From positions 1 to 64,000 of the forward strand of contig JADFUC010000347.1 in assembly GCA_019722365.1 (NCBI GenBank): a stretch of 64,000 bases of DNA. The letters run 5' to 3'. Shown here one piece after another: positions 10,833 to 22,539 of the stretch. The translations under genes and the position numbers were made by a program. Below the pieces are notes generated by a model. It had not been told where the DNA came from and did not search any database. It was given only the letters and a program-made list of their open reading frames with translations. Every line of letters begins with the position of its first letter. Position 1 is the stretch's first letter. Source of the stretch: Lithospermum erythrorhizon (lineage: Eukaryota > Streptophyta > Magnoliopsida > Boraginales > Boraginaceae).

Positions 10833-13320
10833 TTGAACAAGTACATATCCAAATCAATCGAATTATATACTATTGTAATTATCCAAATAATATAAACAAT
10901 TTCTTATTAAAAATTCAACTCCGGGTACACACATGTCATTATATAAGTATTTAATTATCAATAATTTTATACTTATATCTAAATTAAATATTTTCTAAAA
11001 TTATTTATTTCTAATCCAATTATTTTCGTTTTAACAAATTAAAACTAATTTTAATTTAATTAGAAATATTTAATTGTAATAAATTAAATTGAATAAATAA
11101 ATCGAGATGGTAATTTCATCGATGTCGAGAAAACACTTTAACGAGCCGAAAGTCCAGCGGAGCGATAAACAAGCCGAGCCAAAATGGCCCGATTATGTTC
11201 GAACTAGGGTTCGAAAACCCTAGAGATTGGAAAAACCCATTTACCCTTTGAGTAAATTGGACATGTGATGTCTGATTCCACCTCTCGAGGAGTGATTGAG
11301 AAATGACTTTATACTTTTTACTCAATTTGATAATATTTCGAGATACAACAATTAATTATAAAATTATTTTAATATTAGAATATATTAATTTAAATAACTT
11401 CTTAACTATTAATCATATTGGTAACATTCATTACATAAATGAAGTTAAAGATTAACATAAAGCAAATATAGCATATAACCGAACATAATTATGACTCATA
11501 TTAATTACATAAATACAATCCCAATGTAGAATTTCGGATGCCCATTTCTTGGTGTTCTAACGTATAAATAATGTCAAAAAGTGAATGAAGCCAGTTTTCA
11601 TATCAAAAATGGTCTTTATATAGGCGCGAATGACCTACTTTTTTAGAATTTTGTGGAGAGGATTAAGAGAAAACTTTACCGCCTCCTTAAGTGTGTTTTA
11701 ATCGACCAACATAGGATAGGAATGTTACAGAGATCTTCTCACTTATTATCCCACAAAACAAAGGCGGGAGTAAAGTGGTTAGGTAGAATATTGATAATAA
11801 TTCTAAAAGGAAAGATTCTTAAAACCCTATCCCTATATGTTATAACTAGGGGTGTATTTCAACAATTCAAATTAGCCTAATATTCTTACATAGTTCATTT
11901 AAACGAAAGTTATAATTAAATTATGACTCCCTTTTGTTGTATGTGTGTGACCTTTTTGGGCTCGATTGACAAAAATCATATACCAATAAATGTTAACCAA
12001 ACATTATATGTTAGTATAATGATTATGGCGGACCCTAGTGAGCCATCATAAGCCTGATAATAACTACCAGTATCACCAATATGAATGTTACTATATAATC
12101 GAGCATTATATAAAATTAATAGATAAATCGATTATCTGATCAAAATTATTGATAGACTGACTTTATTTCATATATCTCATATTTCCAAATATCTCATATT
12201 TCCAACCGTTGGTAGTAGTCTTTTAGCTGAATTGTCTTGGACTTCTTTTAACGTATCTCGATATGCTTTGAGTTTGTTAATGATTTTCATGATTTGATCA
12301 TTTACATTATTTAGTTAATGTATCCTCTTGAGTCGGGACGGCCTATGTATTTGTTTTTTCAGATTTGCCCGATTAATTTATATCATCACAAATTTATAAA
12401 CAAAGACAAAAACTAGCTACTAAATTATTGAAATGGAATTATGGATTGATATTCCTTTTAGGTGATATTCAAGGTGTAATATGTCTCATGTAAAGCTTCA
12501 AACTGAGTAATTGCGGGAGTGTGCGATGAAAATACGTAACGCGAAAATGAAAAGAATGGTATCGTTATCCTTAATTCGAAATGAACATTCACGATTTACA
12601 AGACAAAGAGTACAAATAAATGTTAAAAAGTTTCAATTGTAAAGAAATTCGGTGCTTTGAAATGTAATTAATTTTTGTGAAGCATAAAATTATAGGGTGA
12701 TATTTCCACAAAAATATAAATTACTGCATGTAGGAATTTTTACTGTTGTATATAAACATTCTACGACTACATGTAGGAATTTTTTTGGAACATCGATTTT
12801 CCCATTATCATTTATTGATGATTATATATTTTATTCACGCATAATTTTTTTTTTCAAAGTTATCTAATATCTAATTTGACACAAATTGATATGCATAAAA
12901 AGATGTGTTACAACCTATAAAAATTAAAGTTATCTAATTTATCCTTCACCACGGATGCCTTCTTATATCGCATCCACGTAACTTCGACTCACGAGTCACG
13001 GGTCCATTCTCAATTATAAGTTTGTAATTAAAGACATTAATTGTGCAATTGAAGAGATTTTTTGATAAAAAATAATTAAACATCTTCCTAGGTTTTGCAA
13101 AACCTTTTAATGATAAAGATTTGACATGTAAGTATTTGTGAATATTATTTAAGATATGGATATTTATTTGTCTTTTGCTACTAGTTTTTAAAATATGTAT
13201 ATACTAGTGTGAACAAATTATTTAGACTCGTTTATTTTATTTTTGGGTAGGCTACAAAATTGATCAAATTGTTTACTACCATAAATTTTATAATTGGTCG
13301 TGTTTTGACAATATGTGTTT
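10833..13320. other. AT-rich intergenic DNA, no gene recognised
   Basis: Very AT-rich (notably 10850-11110 and 11340-11520), with no ORF resembling a known protein. The segment 11110-11330 is less AT-rich and could be part of an old LTR, but I find no partner copy in the window. The open frames here are short and lack codon structure. Confidence 0.5.
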
Positions 13321-13329
13321 ATACGGGGA

Positions 13330-13930
13330 TTCCGTGATTCGGTTCGGTTTGGTTCGGTTTGAGCCAAAATTAGAACCGAACCTATTTCATCGGTTCTCTC
13401 AAAGGTCGAACCTAAATCGGTTCGGTTCCGATCGGTTCCGGTTCGGTTTCGGTTAAATTTCGGTTTTGAGACATTTTTGAGCATATCGTCTTGAACTCAA
13501 AATTAAGTCCTTAAATTAGATTTAATCCTTGTAATTTCAATGAACTCCTTTTAAGATTAATTATACAATCACATACACATTCAATACAATATCACTATTT
13601 TACATATCTTTGTATTTCACTTATGTGTATTAGTTTAGAAGATTTATATATTTTATTTCATTATACCAATAATGAACAAAGTTCATCTAAATTCCCACTT
13701 CTTAAAATGTACACATGCAAAATCTTCTAGTCTTAAAAGGATAATAAATAAAAATTGAAAAATACTTAAAATTTAAAAATCGGTTCGGTTCGGTTCGGTT
13801 ATTTCAAGGCCGAACCTAAATTAGACCAGTTACTACTCACGGCCTTGAACTAAAATGGATTCGATTCCGATCGGTTCCAAAAAATTTACATTATTTACCG
13901 ATTGATTCGATTCCGTCGATTTTGTATTTT
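13330..13930. repeat. GGTTCG/GGTTCC simple-repeat arrays
   Basis: Two blocks (13335-13465 and 13780-13900) are built from GGTTCGGTT and GGTTCCGATCGGTTCC units separated by AT-rich DNA. They share the order 'repeat, (A)AGGYCGAACCTAAAT, repeat', so they are probably duplicates or two ends of one repeat. The minus-strand open frame through the first block is a by-product of the repeat (Asn-Arg-Thr runs). Confidence 0.7.
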
Positions 13931-15508
13931 GTTGGCACCACAGTTTATACAATTTCAGATGGGTTAAAAAATTTGAGATGTATGTTATTAATACAACAAC
14001 TACATATAACGAATGAAAAGTTAAATAAAAAGACTAAATCGAACAATGCATAAATTGCAAGACCTTGTATTCACGTTTTTTAGCGATATCTAATTATTGC
14101 CTCTAATAAAATGTCTGTGGTTCGATCTTTAAAAGAGATTATTACTTACATAGTTACATGTTTAACTTTGAACATTTATTTGCAGCCACACACCAAAAGT
14201 CTGAGTACTAATATGTATTCAGTGCAATCAGAAATAAATATGATGATGGTATAATAAATTTTATATCTAAAACGAAACTATTTATTTTCCCAGCTCCAAT
14301 CATTAGAATTTCATATTTTGATAATTTTGTTCACAAATTCGAGATTCGCTGCGATATTATTAAATGCTTGCAGCGTCGGCGTGGGTTCGATCACTGCGTG
14401 ACGAAATTGTTGCTAAATGGGGAGTCGATGCGCAATTGTTGCTTGGCGTTACTGGTATCTTGTGTATGGGATAGTTGTTACATTTTAGACGCATGCGTAT
14501 CTCGAATAAAGCTATGCATGAATAAATGAATTTAGATGCGGGCGTTTCGTTCAAGCGTCTCAGCATTATATTTTGATAATTTATATTTATACAATTAGTT
14601 GAAAAAACACAATGACTCAATAATCTTTTTCAAAAAGGAGCCCAAAGAGGAGGAAGACAAAACGTTAACGATTAAGTTAAATCAAACCACCTTGTCCGTT
14701 CAGTTCATGCCCTAAAACCCAACAAAGTTTCCTTTTACTGCATGGTATCTTCAATTATTTCTGGTAATTTTTTTCACAAAAGTCTAAAGATTGTATTTTT
14801 ATTATGTTTTTTGTTTCTAATTTTTTGTATAAACTCTATTTTTAATGAGCCAATTTGATTATTTGCATACTTGAACTGAAAAATTGAGCTTGTAATTCTT
14901 GAATATGGCTTTTAAGGATAAAGGCTAAGTACCTTAAATATTCTTTATGCTCAAAAGCTTGTATCTTTCTAATGGGTGCTTTTTATTTGTTTATTGCATC
15001 AAACTCTTCTTCTGCTGAAATGCAAATCAATTTCAAAACTCAAACTATCATTTAATCGAAATAAACAAGAAGAAGAAGAAGAACGCTTACTGTAAGTTTG
15101 GCCTAGGGCTTGTAAAAGGAAATCGCGTACGACGCTCACAGTTGGCATACTTGGAATATCTGCCTCTCTCATCGACCCTCCTCCCTCTCCGTCTCTGCTA
15201 ATTTGGTGCGAATTTGTGCGATTTATTATTCAACTTTTTGTGCGAACTATGCTTCAATTTGTGAGGATTATGCTTCAATTTGTGCGGATTTTACTTGAAT
15301 TTCATGTAGTTAGAATGCCTGAAACGGATTTATATGTTATGTTTTAGATTGCAATTATATTGCTTGTGTTTCGTACTTTTGTTCTTGATTCAATCGTTAT
15401 ATCTATCAAGCATAATGTGTGTGTCCTACTGATACTATTCTTTATATATAGCATGGATATTGATTTTAATTTCTTAATTTAGTTGAGTTCCCATCTTTTT
15501 AGGTCAAA
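13931..15508. other. Intergenic, nothing recognised except a GAA run
   Basis: AT-rich sequence without a convincing coding frame. A short (AAG)n run lies at about 15068-15085 and a pyrimidine-rich CTCTCTC/CTCCCTCTCC tract at 15155-15195. The second half could be the 5' leader of the broken GRF zinc-finger exon that follows, because a TTTTTAG acceptor-like site sits directly before its ATG. Confidence 0.4.
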
Positions 15509-15640
15509 ATGTCGTCATCCACAACAACAAGAAGTTCGATAAGGAATGTACTCTGTCGTTGTGGTCTGACTACGATAGAAACTTCTTTATACCTGAGAAT
15601 CCAGGTAGAAGGTTCTACGGGTGTAAAGATTGGATGAAGG
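15509..15640 (+). pseudogene. GRF-type zinc-finger exon fragment, frameshifted
   Basis: An ATG at 15509 opens a short frame ending in LCRCG (15551-15565). After a frame change the sequence reads FFIPENPGRRFYGCKDWMK (ends 15640), directly followed by GTTAGG, a possible splice donor. C.CG plus NPGRRFYGC is the signature of GRF zinc fingers, which are small zinc ribbons found in many plant proteins and transposon-carried genes. The two halves are in different frames, so this copy is broken. I see no following exon with the usual second half of the domain. Confidence 0.55.
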
Positions 15641-15958
15641 TTAGGCAACTCATTTCACTTTTTCTAGAAAAAATCTACAATTTCCCTTTTTTTTCATTTC
15701 TGTAAATACTAAAAAGTACTCTATGTGAGAGATAGGAAATCTCATCATAAGACTTGTTTTGAGAAATTGTGCAAATGATCTGAGTCCGAAAGCTACTTTT
15801 CAATAAGGTTAATTTATCCAGAAAAATTATTTACCTTTTCTCAAACTAAACATATTATCATTTTTCCAGAAGTGAATTAATTTTGCCATTTCTCTGTTTA
15901 GAGAGAACATTCTCAAAGGATTGGTTTGTTATATGAATACTAACCTCATCGGTTCGTG

Positions 15959-16138
15959 TCAGGAGTCAAGTACCACGTTTACTTTTACTCCTAACTTGTG
16001 ATGGGCCTTACATAGGTGGTTTGCGCCGGTTCGAGCAAGATCCTTCATCAAATATGCGAGCATTGACATCTGAAGCGTCTGCACTTGCTCTGCATTGAAG
16101 ATATCATAAAGACCTTTGCAATAATGAAAGAAGAATCC
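15959..16138 (-). pseudogene. Orphan terminal exon of an unrecognised protein
   Basis: A 180-base open stretch on the minus strand begins directly after a good acceptor (polyT-CCATAG at 16150-16139) and ends at a TGA (15961-15959). It encodes 59 residues including GLYDIFNAEQVQTL and MLAYLMKDLARTG, an amphipathic, protein-like composition with no stops. I cannot assign a family and find no upstream exon on the same strand, so it may be a captured or relict exon. It could also be a chance open frame. Confidence 0.35.
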
Positions 16139-16844
16139 CTATGGAAAAAAACAGTCGGTTAAAAGGTTATCAAAAAGAGAGATAAGGAAAAGAACAGAAA
16201 AAACAGAGATAAGAAAAAGAAATTCTCTTTTTGGCATTATAAGCAAATTGTGTCAGACTTGTATCCAAGAGCGCGGGAGACACTCTAGATTCTCACACCG
16301 GTGATACACTTCTGATGATATGGTTTGGTTCAACGAGGACATTGAGTATTTAAGTGAGGGAGATTATAATACCTCTATCCAAAATGGGTGATAGGATAAG
16401 TTTGATGTGATTTGATTGAATTATTCTTTCATGCTCCTTCGCTTGTCATCTTCTTTCAAAATTTCGTCTTATAAAAATATAGGTTAAACGTCTTGAAACA
16501 TGTGATGCTCTTTCAATGGGTGACCCAATTATAGTGATCACGCGAAATAAAGTACACCGCTCAAACGTAACTCCAACCCAGAAGGAAATAGAGGACGACC
16601 TTTAGGATCAAATCCTAAAGAACAAAAATAAAAATGATAGGCAAATTTAAAATTACTCATGTTATTTAATTGAAGTTCATTTTGTTTGCATGATGATTTT
16701 TTTCTAAAGGGTTTATTTATGTCAACATTAGTCAAGACTTTGAGAAACAGAAAACAATAACTTTGTTTGTTGATTGAAAAAAAGTCTGCAGTCAATCACT
16801 AGTCTAGAAATATAAAGCAAAAGGCAAAAATGATTAGTTATGTT

Positions 16845-17660
16845 TGGGTTATGGTGCGATCACTTATGTTTTCAAAAGGTCTCGGTCGATCATTTAGGTT
16901 TTGAAATCGATTTTAGTTGGTATTTTACCCTAATTTTACTGTTAAGTCTCAATTAGTGATAACTTTTTAGGGGTATTTTAATTATTTCATGCTTAATTTT
17001 TTTTTGTTTAAAGAGCAAAAGTGAGGGGAGGATCACTTATGTTGGGTTATCTACTTTATGTTTCAAAAAGGTCTCGATCTATCGCTTATATTATTAATCC
17101 CGATCGCGGTTGAGTCTTTTTCTTTTAATTTCGCATTAAGTTTTTAGTTAATTGGGTCGCGTGGGTATCACGTGACATTATCTAGGGCACTTTCTAAAGG
17201 GACATTTCAAATCGATCGATCAACATTTTTTATCAAAAGCGTTTTGATAAAGATATTGAATTTAATTTTGAATTCCACCATGAAAACAGATATGAAATGA
17301 CTAGAATGCTCCTTAGAAAGTCGCGTGATGCCCGTGATAACGAGGACAAAAAGAAGTAAATGCCCGGCCCAACTCATTTTGAAACGTAAAGTAATCCATC
17401 GGGCTTTTGAAGAAACTATAATCTCGGCGGGACCATAAGCTGGCGTAAATGATCGCCGCTGCGTGTTCTTTTTTATAGAAAAAATTAGGTATGAAATGAC
17501 TAAAATACCCCTGGGCGTCAGTGTGGAACAGAAAAAATGGAATGAGGTACCATCACAGTTGATCTTTGAGGCTATAAGTGATCGGCCCGGGCACTACTTT
17601 GTAAATGATCGGCCAGACCTCATCGCGTAAAGTAAGTGATTATCACTATGGCTTTATTAT
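16845..17660. mobile_element. Non-autonomous inverted-repeat element (outer MITE-like)
   Basis: The left end (GCGATCACTTATGTTTTC...GGTCTCGGTCGATCATTTA, 16855-16900) is repeated in inverted orientation at the right end (17560-17655: ...GATCGGCCAGACCTCATCGCG...AAGTGATTAT). There is no transposase ORF. Structure and size (about 0.8 kb) fit a foldback or MULE-derived MITE. A second, similar inverted pair lies inside it. Exact ends and target duplication are not resolved. Confidence 0.6.
17025..17460. mobile_element. Inner inverted-repeat element nested in the outer one
   Basis: GGATCACTTATGTTGGG...TTCAAAAAGGTCTCGATC (17030-17085) has an inverted counterpart at 17375-17455 (TTTTGAAACG...CGGCGGGACCATAAG...AAATGATCG). 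The ends resemble those of the surrounding element, so this looks like insertion of one family member into another, or a terminal duplication. Confidence 0.5.
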
Positions 17661-19260
17661 ATAATAAATATTAACTCTGAAGTATTATTTATAAGCAATT
17701 TTTCAACCTATATTATTAGACATAAGATCAAATAATCTAATCCTAGGATAACTTAAGTTGAATAACTTTTGGAATTAATAGAATCTAATTGAGTTAAATC
17801 AAGGATTTAAGTAAAATCCTAAGTTGTCCCTCTGTCAGAACCTCATATAAGTTAATGTATAATTGTTATAAGCGATAAATTTAAAATATTTTTTTATTTA
17901 AGGGTTACCTTCGATATAGCCATGATATATTTGTAATTGTTTAAATTCAGATATAAGTGTTAGACATTATAATATTTTATAATAGAGGTTTTTCATACAT
18001 TAAATTTATATTATCCAGGCAATATTTAGCATTTTTATTGATAGGCTAATTTATATATATATTAAAATGAAATAACCCATACTATTTTTATTTAAAAATT
18101 GAATGTTTTACTTTCATCTAGCAAATATATATTTCAAATTTTTTAATGTAATAATTATTTTAAGTTGATGTAATTTTTTTATCTAATATATATATAAGAC
18201 GATGTAATTTTTTTTATCTAATATTTATTTCAAATTTTAATTTTTTGACATTTTCATCTACCCATTATATATTACAAGTTCACGTTTAACCTAGCAATTA
18301 TACATTTGTAATGACTTGAAACGGTATACATGATTATAGTATTTTATAGAAGCTATCAAATTTCCATTAAGTAATATTGTGTTATACATTTAATATTTAT
18401 CAATTCCATAACAAATTTTTAAGATAAATAGAAACGACGTTAAAATGCATACAATCTTATTATTTTTTGTTTAAAAAGTGCACGTTGACCTTTCATATAA
18501 TCAACTTATAATTGAAAATATTTTATGTATCAACTATTTATACTTAAAAACAAACAATTGGAACTTTTCAGGACTCAATCCGAAAACCTCCTTATTACTA
18601 GTAATATCATGTGCCAACTTGGCTAACCCTAGTAATTTATTTACTTTTTATACTTTATATTAATTGAATATTTTACGTGTATTAATACTTTATAATTATA
18701 GTAGTTGATGGATGTCACAAGTATCTTTACATTAAATATCATAGATCAGACAAATTAAGAACATTTTTTCTTTTTTGGGAATTTCATAATTGGTTCCCTT
18801 TGTTACCAAATAAAGTAAGAAAAAATGGAACAAAACTTATGTTTGTAAGATCTTTATCAAAATTAAAGTGATTTTAGAATTTGGGATGGAGAGGAGTAAA
18901 TAATTTATGGATTCTAATGATATGCAATCATCATAAGGCATTAAACTTCAATGAAAGTTGTAGAAATATAACATATTTGTTTCCTTTTCTGTTTCCCTAC
19001 TCATGTTAAAGTTTGCTCACTAATAAAATTTGGATCAGCGTTATTGAAATATAATGTCATATTCCAAATTCATTATTGTGCTTAGGTGCCCCATTTATTT
19101 CACCTTTTTTTATTAGCGTCATGAGGTATTTATATTTTTCAAACATATTCAATATGGCATAGTGTGGAAGCACATAAAATATTTGTAAATGATCCATAAA
19201 AATCGTTGGTTAAGTGGAACAACCGAACAATGATTTGGTACCAGCAGTAATTACTTCTCA
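17661..19260. other. AT-rich intergenic DNA upstream of the PMEI gene
   Basis: Very AT-rich, with several short direct repeats such as ATCTAATAT...TTTTTTTATCTAATAT around 18170-18230. I see no coding region. Its 3' end presumably contains the PMEI promoter. Confidence 0.5.
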
Positions 19261-19262
19261 AG

Positions 19263-19272
19263 TTATATAATT
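19263..19272 (+). promoter_or_regulatory. Probable TATA box of the PMEI gene
   Basis: TTATATAATT lies 52-61 bases before the chosen ATG at 19324. Transcription starting about 30 bases downstream would begin near 19295-19300. That is after the upstream in-frame ATG at 19288, which supports 19324 as the start codon actually used. Confidence 0.5.
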
Positions 19273-19323
19273 ATTGTTCATTCCTATATGTCTTCAACTT
19301 ATCTAAATAAAAAGAAAGGCACA

Positions 19324-19845
19324 ATGAAATGTTCACACTCATTTCTCTTTAGTTTCCTCTTCTTAGCATGTCTTTATAGCAGTCTTGCTGATAAAATTGG
19401 AGATGTTTGTCCCAAAACAACAAATCCCCAATTATGTGACAAAGTTCTAAGATCTGTTCCTGGTTCTGGTCAGGCCAATTTTGTTGGTCTTTGTGAAATT
19501 GCAATAAACAAGGCAATAGATCCTACCAACTCAGCCAAGAACCTTGTCAACTCATTGATTGGCCAAACTAAGGATCCAATACTATTGCCAAAATACAATA
19601 TTTGTTTGCAAAGTTTTAGTGACGCTGTTGGAAAACTTAATGGTTGCAAGAATTTTTTGAAAGATAAAAACTTCAAGAAATTGAAGGAGTTTGCTAGCAT
19701 AGCTTATGTTAGTGGGGTGGATTGTGATCATCAGTTTGAGGATCCATCAAGCCAGAATCCCCAACTGAAGGAAGCCAGTAATAATGCCCAAGACTACAAT
19801 AGTTTTGTATACGCTATTGCAACGATTTTATATGGTGGAATGTAA
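19324..19845 (+). CDS. Secreted PMEI-domain protein (invertase/pectin methylesterase inhibitor family)
   Basis: A single-exon gene of 173 codons from the ATG at 19324. Residues 1-22 form a classic signal peptide (FLFSFLFLACLYSSLA), so the protein enters the secretory pathway, probably to the wall or vacuole. The rest is one PMEI domain. C29 and C38 (spaced CPKTTNPQLC) form the N-terminal hairpin disulfide expected in the family. YNICLQSFSDAVGKL at 91-105 contains the third cysteine (C94) and VDC at 134 the fourth. Length is usual for the family. Members bind and inhibit either pectin methylesterase or acid invertase; sequence alone does not say which. An in-frame ATG at 19288 would add 12 polar residues before the signal peptide and lies too close to the TATA box. 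No neighbour suggests a cluster. Confidence 0.9.
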   Translation: MKCSHSFLFSFLFLACLYSSLADKIGDVCPKTTNPQLCDKVLRSVPGSGQANFVGLCEIAINKAIDPTNSAKNLVNSLIGQTKDPILLPKYNICLQSFSDAVGKLNGCKNFLKDKNFKKLKEFASIAYVSGVDCDHQFEDPSSQNPQLKEASNNAQDYNSFVYAIATILYGGM

Positions 19846-20799
19846 GAACTATTGAATTTGAAGATAATTATGGCTTGTATCCGGTGGAATTAGTTGATTT
19901 TTAAAGAGAAATCCTATAGCAATTTATATTACAATACAAAAAATCAAGATTGCAAAATATATGCTCGAATTTTATACACATAGATACTAACCTGGCCTAC
20001 TGAGTTGATTTAGTTTCAAGGATTTTAATATTCCCTTCAATTTAAAGTAATTGATAGTTTATTTTCGAGACTTAAATTTCAATCATGATACATTTTCGTG
20101 TATTGCCAATGTTGAATAATAAAAACACAAGTAAACAGAATAAAAGATTAACAGTTGAGTAAACATTTATACAATTTCCATTTGGCTAACATATTCACAT
20201 AAACCTTGATGTTCGAAAGAATTAAGATATTTTGCAACAACTAAATGGTTATTTAGAGGTACATACTTTCTCACGATTCAGCAACAGATTCAAGGGGTGT
20301 CTCTTGTTTCTACCGGACTATCCACAAGTTTAATATAACAAGTTGGCGTGTCACCAAATGACGGGCAAACTTATTCTAATTCAATTGTTTGACAAGATTC
20401 GCTTTTAATAAAATCAAATACATCAAAAGGACTTAATTATTTGCTTTCTTCAAAAAAGATCAAAAGAAAATTGTTATTAAAATGACGAATCGCAATTCAA
20501 TAAATGCAATGTATCATGAGCGGGCGAAAAAAAAGAGCGAAATAGAAATGGATTGAATAATAAAATGATAGAGGCCGATGTGGGAGCTAGAGAAAGACGG
20601 AGACAAAATTTAATTATGTTTTCAATAAATTTTGAAGGTACAACTTTCAATGCACAAGGTACTCTAAAAATGAAAAAAAAGGGGAAAAAGATTGCACGCT
20701 AAAAGGGGGGAAATGATTTTTAAAAAAAAATCAAATTCATACACCGCTATATGACGACAATCGCGCATCACACGTGAAAATGAAAGCAAGGGCTTAACC
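19846..20799. other. Intergenic, 3' side of the PMEI gene
   Basis: AT-rich. An AATAAA at 20118-20123 is the first plausible polyadenylation signal, about 270 bases after the stop. A purine-rich stretch with A runs lies at 20520-20740. No coding region recognised. Confidence 0.4.
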
Positions 20800-21548
20800 G
20801 CAGAAATGAAACTTATGAGCCTGTGGGGCCTCGCTAGTCACCTCCAAATTTGGGAGCCTATAGGAGAGATATCTCCCATCATACGAGGGGATATGGGGTT
20901 CAACCATAACAACCTTTCCCTTTCTCTGGCGAATAGCTTCCTCAGGGATAGAAGGAGGGCCATCAGCCGCAAATGTTGGGACTCGCTCACTTGAAGGAGG
21001 AGGAGGTATGTCAATGTCCTCAAGCGTAGATTCGCCTCAGCCTAAGGATTAGAAACAATGGGTGTATTGGTCCATGTCTACCACCACAGCGGGCTAACCG
21101 GGCGTTGGGGGTACAGGCTCACTTAAGTACTCACCCTCCAAAGATCGAGTCGCCTTCTCCCTAGATTCCCGAGTTTGGACTTGATTGGCCTTCTTCTTTG
21201 GAGCAGACTTTTTGGCTTGCTTAGTGCCGAGAGCTAGAGGTCGAGCCTCGGCAAGTCTCTCTTCAAAGATTAAGGAATTTTAGCGAAATGAATGGTCAGT
21301 TGAGGAAAAGTTTAAAGAAGTCACAGAAACAAAGAAGGCATTCTCAGAATCATCGACTTGGTTTCGACTGCAGTAATAGCCACCGAGAAAATGGGGATGG
21401 TCGATCCAAGAGCATCTCTATCGGTCAACATCCACGGGGCAACCTTCAGAGTCGTACGGCAATTTCCATCTCATGGGCTAATAAAGATAAAATGTTAGAA
21501 ATATGTAATAACATAAAAAAATGGAAAAGAAATAGATATAAGTTAGTA
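20800..21548 (-). pseudogene. Downstream part of PF04195-like plant transposon gene, broken
   Basis: On the minus strand from about 21250 to 20815 a long frame with only a few stops reads as a low-complexity, Lys/Pro/Glu-rich region (SAPKKKANQVQTRES, EDIDIPPPPSSERVP, IPEEAIRQRKGKVVMVEP). Upstream of it (21490-21260) are Trp/Pro-containing pieces such as PMRWKLPYDSEG. This resembles the part that follows the N-terminal domain in 'putative gypsy type transposon' genes. The matching N-terminal domain lies at 29990-30862 on the same strand, beyond Copia II, so I infer that Copia II inserted into this gene. Confidence 0.5.
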
Positions 21549-22520
21549 ATTTAGCAATCAATGAGAATTGATTCCTTTATTATGCCCGCGACAATTGTGT
21601 ATCAATTCATTTACCGTCTAAATGAGATACCGTAGTTAGTGTTCACCTTAGTAATTGTCTATTACTAGTCAATTTCATGATAATTTAAGGGTTATGAGCT
21701 TATCATGTATCTTACTATTAATCGCTATAATAATAAGAATTGGTCAATTATTATTATTATACTACTTACTACTATCCGAGCCTGTAAGGTCACACACACA
21801 ATGATATTCAATAATATTTCATGAATGAAATTAAACTAGACTTGTATCTTGAAATATGTATTCCTCAATATTCTTATGTTTGTTAAAAAATATATATCGA
21901 TGAATATCAAATTGGTTAAACTTAAAAGTTTAATCACCTGCCAGCTTGAAATCGATGAATAACCCGGTAAGTTGTTCGAGAGGATTCGTTAGGCATTTTA
22001 ATTGACTTGTTAAGTTAATTAAAATATACAACTTCCTACTAGTAACTCATTATTTCCAATTAGAAGCTCATAATCTGCCCAATTGCTAATCTAGTTAAAT
22101 CGATTTCTTAACGAAAGTGAAATTTGGGACTTGGTATTTATGAAAGGAATTAGGCTTTTTATCATATCATAAAAAAATCTCAACTCTCTCTAGAATACCG
22201 CTCTCCTTTCCTAAGAAAGAATCGAAGAGTTTTTCTCCAATTTTATTCATCTTCAAACTCTAAGAAGCTCAAGATTTCTGCCTGTTTTCCTCTCTCGTGT
22301 GTGCAATCTAGAGGACATCATCGGTGGTGAACAAGTTTGGAGAGGACATTGAAGTGACATTCACGGGGTTGTTTGTGTGGTTGTCTATTCATCTTCCACA
22401 GAATGTGCTAATTTCAGATTCATACATGTATTTTTGTGTTTAGATTAATATACATCATTTGAGGATCCGAGATGTATGAATCGGTATTTATCACGAAAGA
22501 ATTCATACTAAATTCTAATA
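21549..22520 (+). repeat. 5' LTR of Copia II
   Basis: Starts at a decayed TGTTAGAA-type end (TTTAGCAATCAATGAG) and ends ...TTCATACTAAATTCTAATA. It aligns along its whole length with 28910-29894: TATGCCCG near the start, CACACAATGATATTC and TTCATGAATGAAATTAAA in the middle, and CTCTCTCTAGAATA and AATATACATCA near the end. Differences between copies are mostly small indels. Confidence 0.85.
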
Positions 22521-22538
22521 ATAGCATCACAGCCTACG
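22521..22538 (+). other. Primer-binding site of Copia II (decayed)
   Basis: TAGCATCACAGCCTACG directly after the 5' LTR matches TGGTATCAGAGCCTACG with a few substitutions, that is, an initiator-Met tRNA primer site. Confidence 0.7.
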
Positions 22539-22539
22539 C

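Noticed and set aside
11190..11215. GTTCGAACTAGGGTTCGAAAACCC considered as a tRNA B-box region
   Set aside because: No matching A-box or acceptor stem at the right distance.
13218..13484. 88-codon minus-strand frame rich in Asn-Arg-Thr
   Set aside because: Translation of the GGTTCG simple repeat, not a protein gene.
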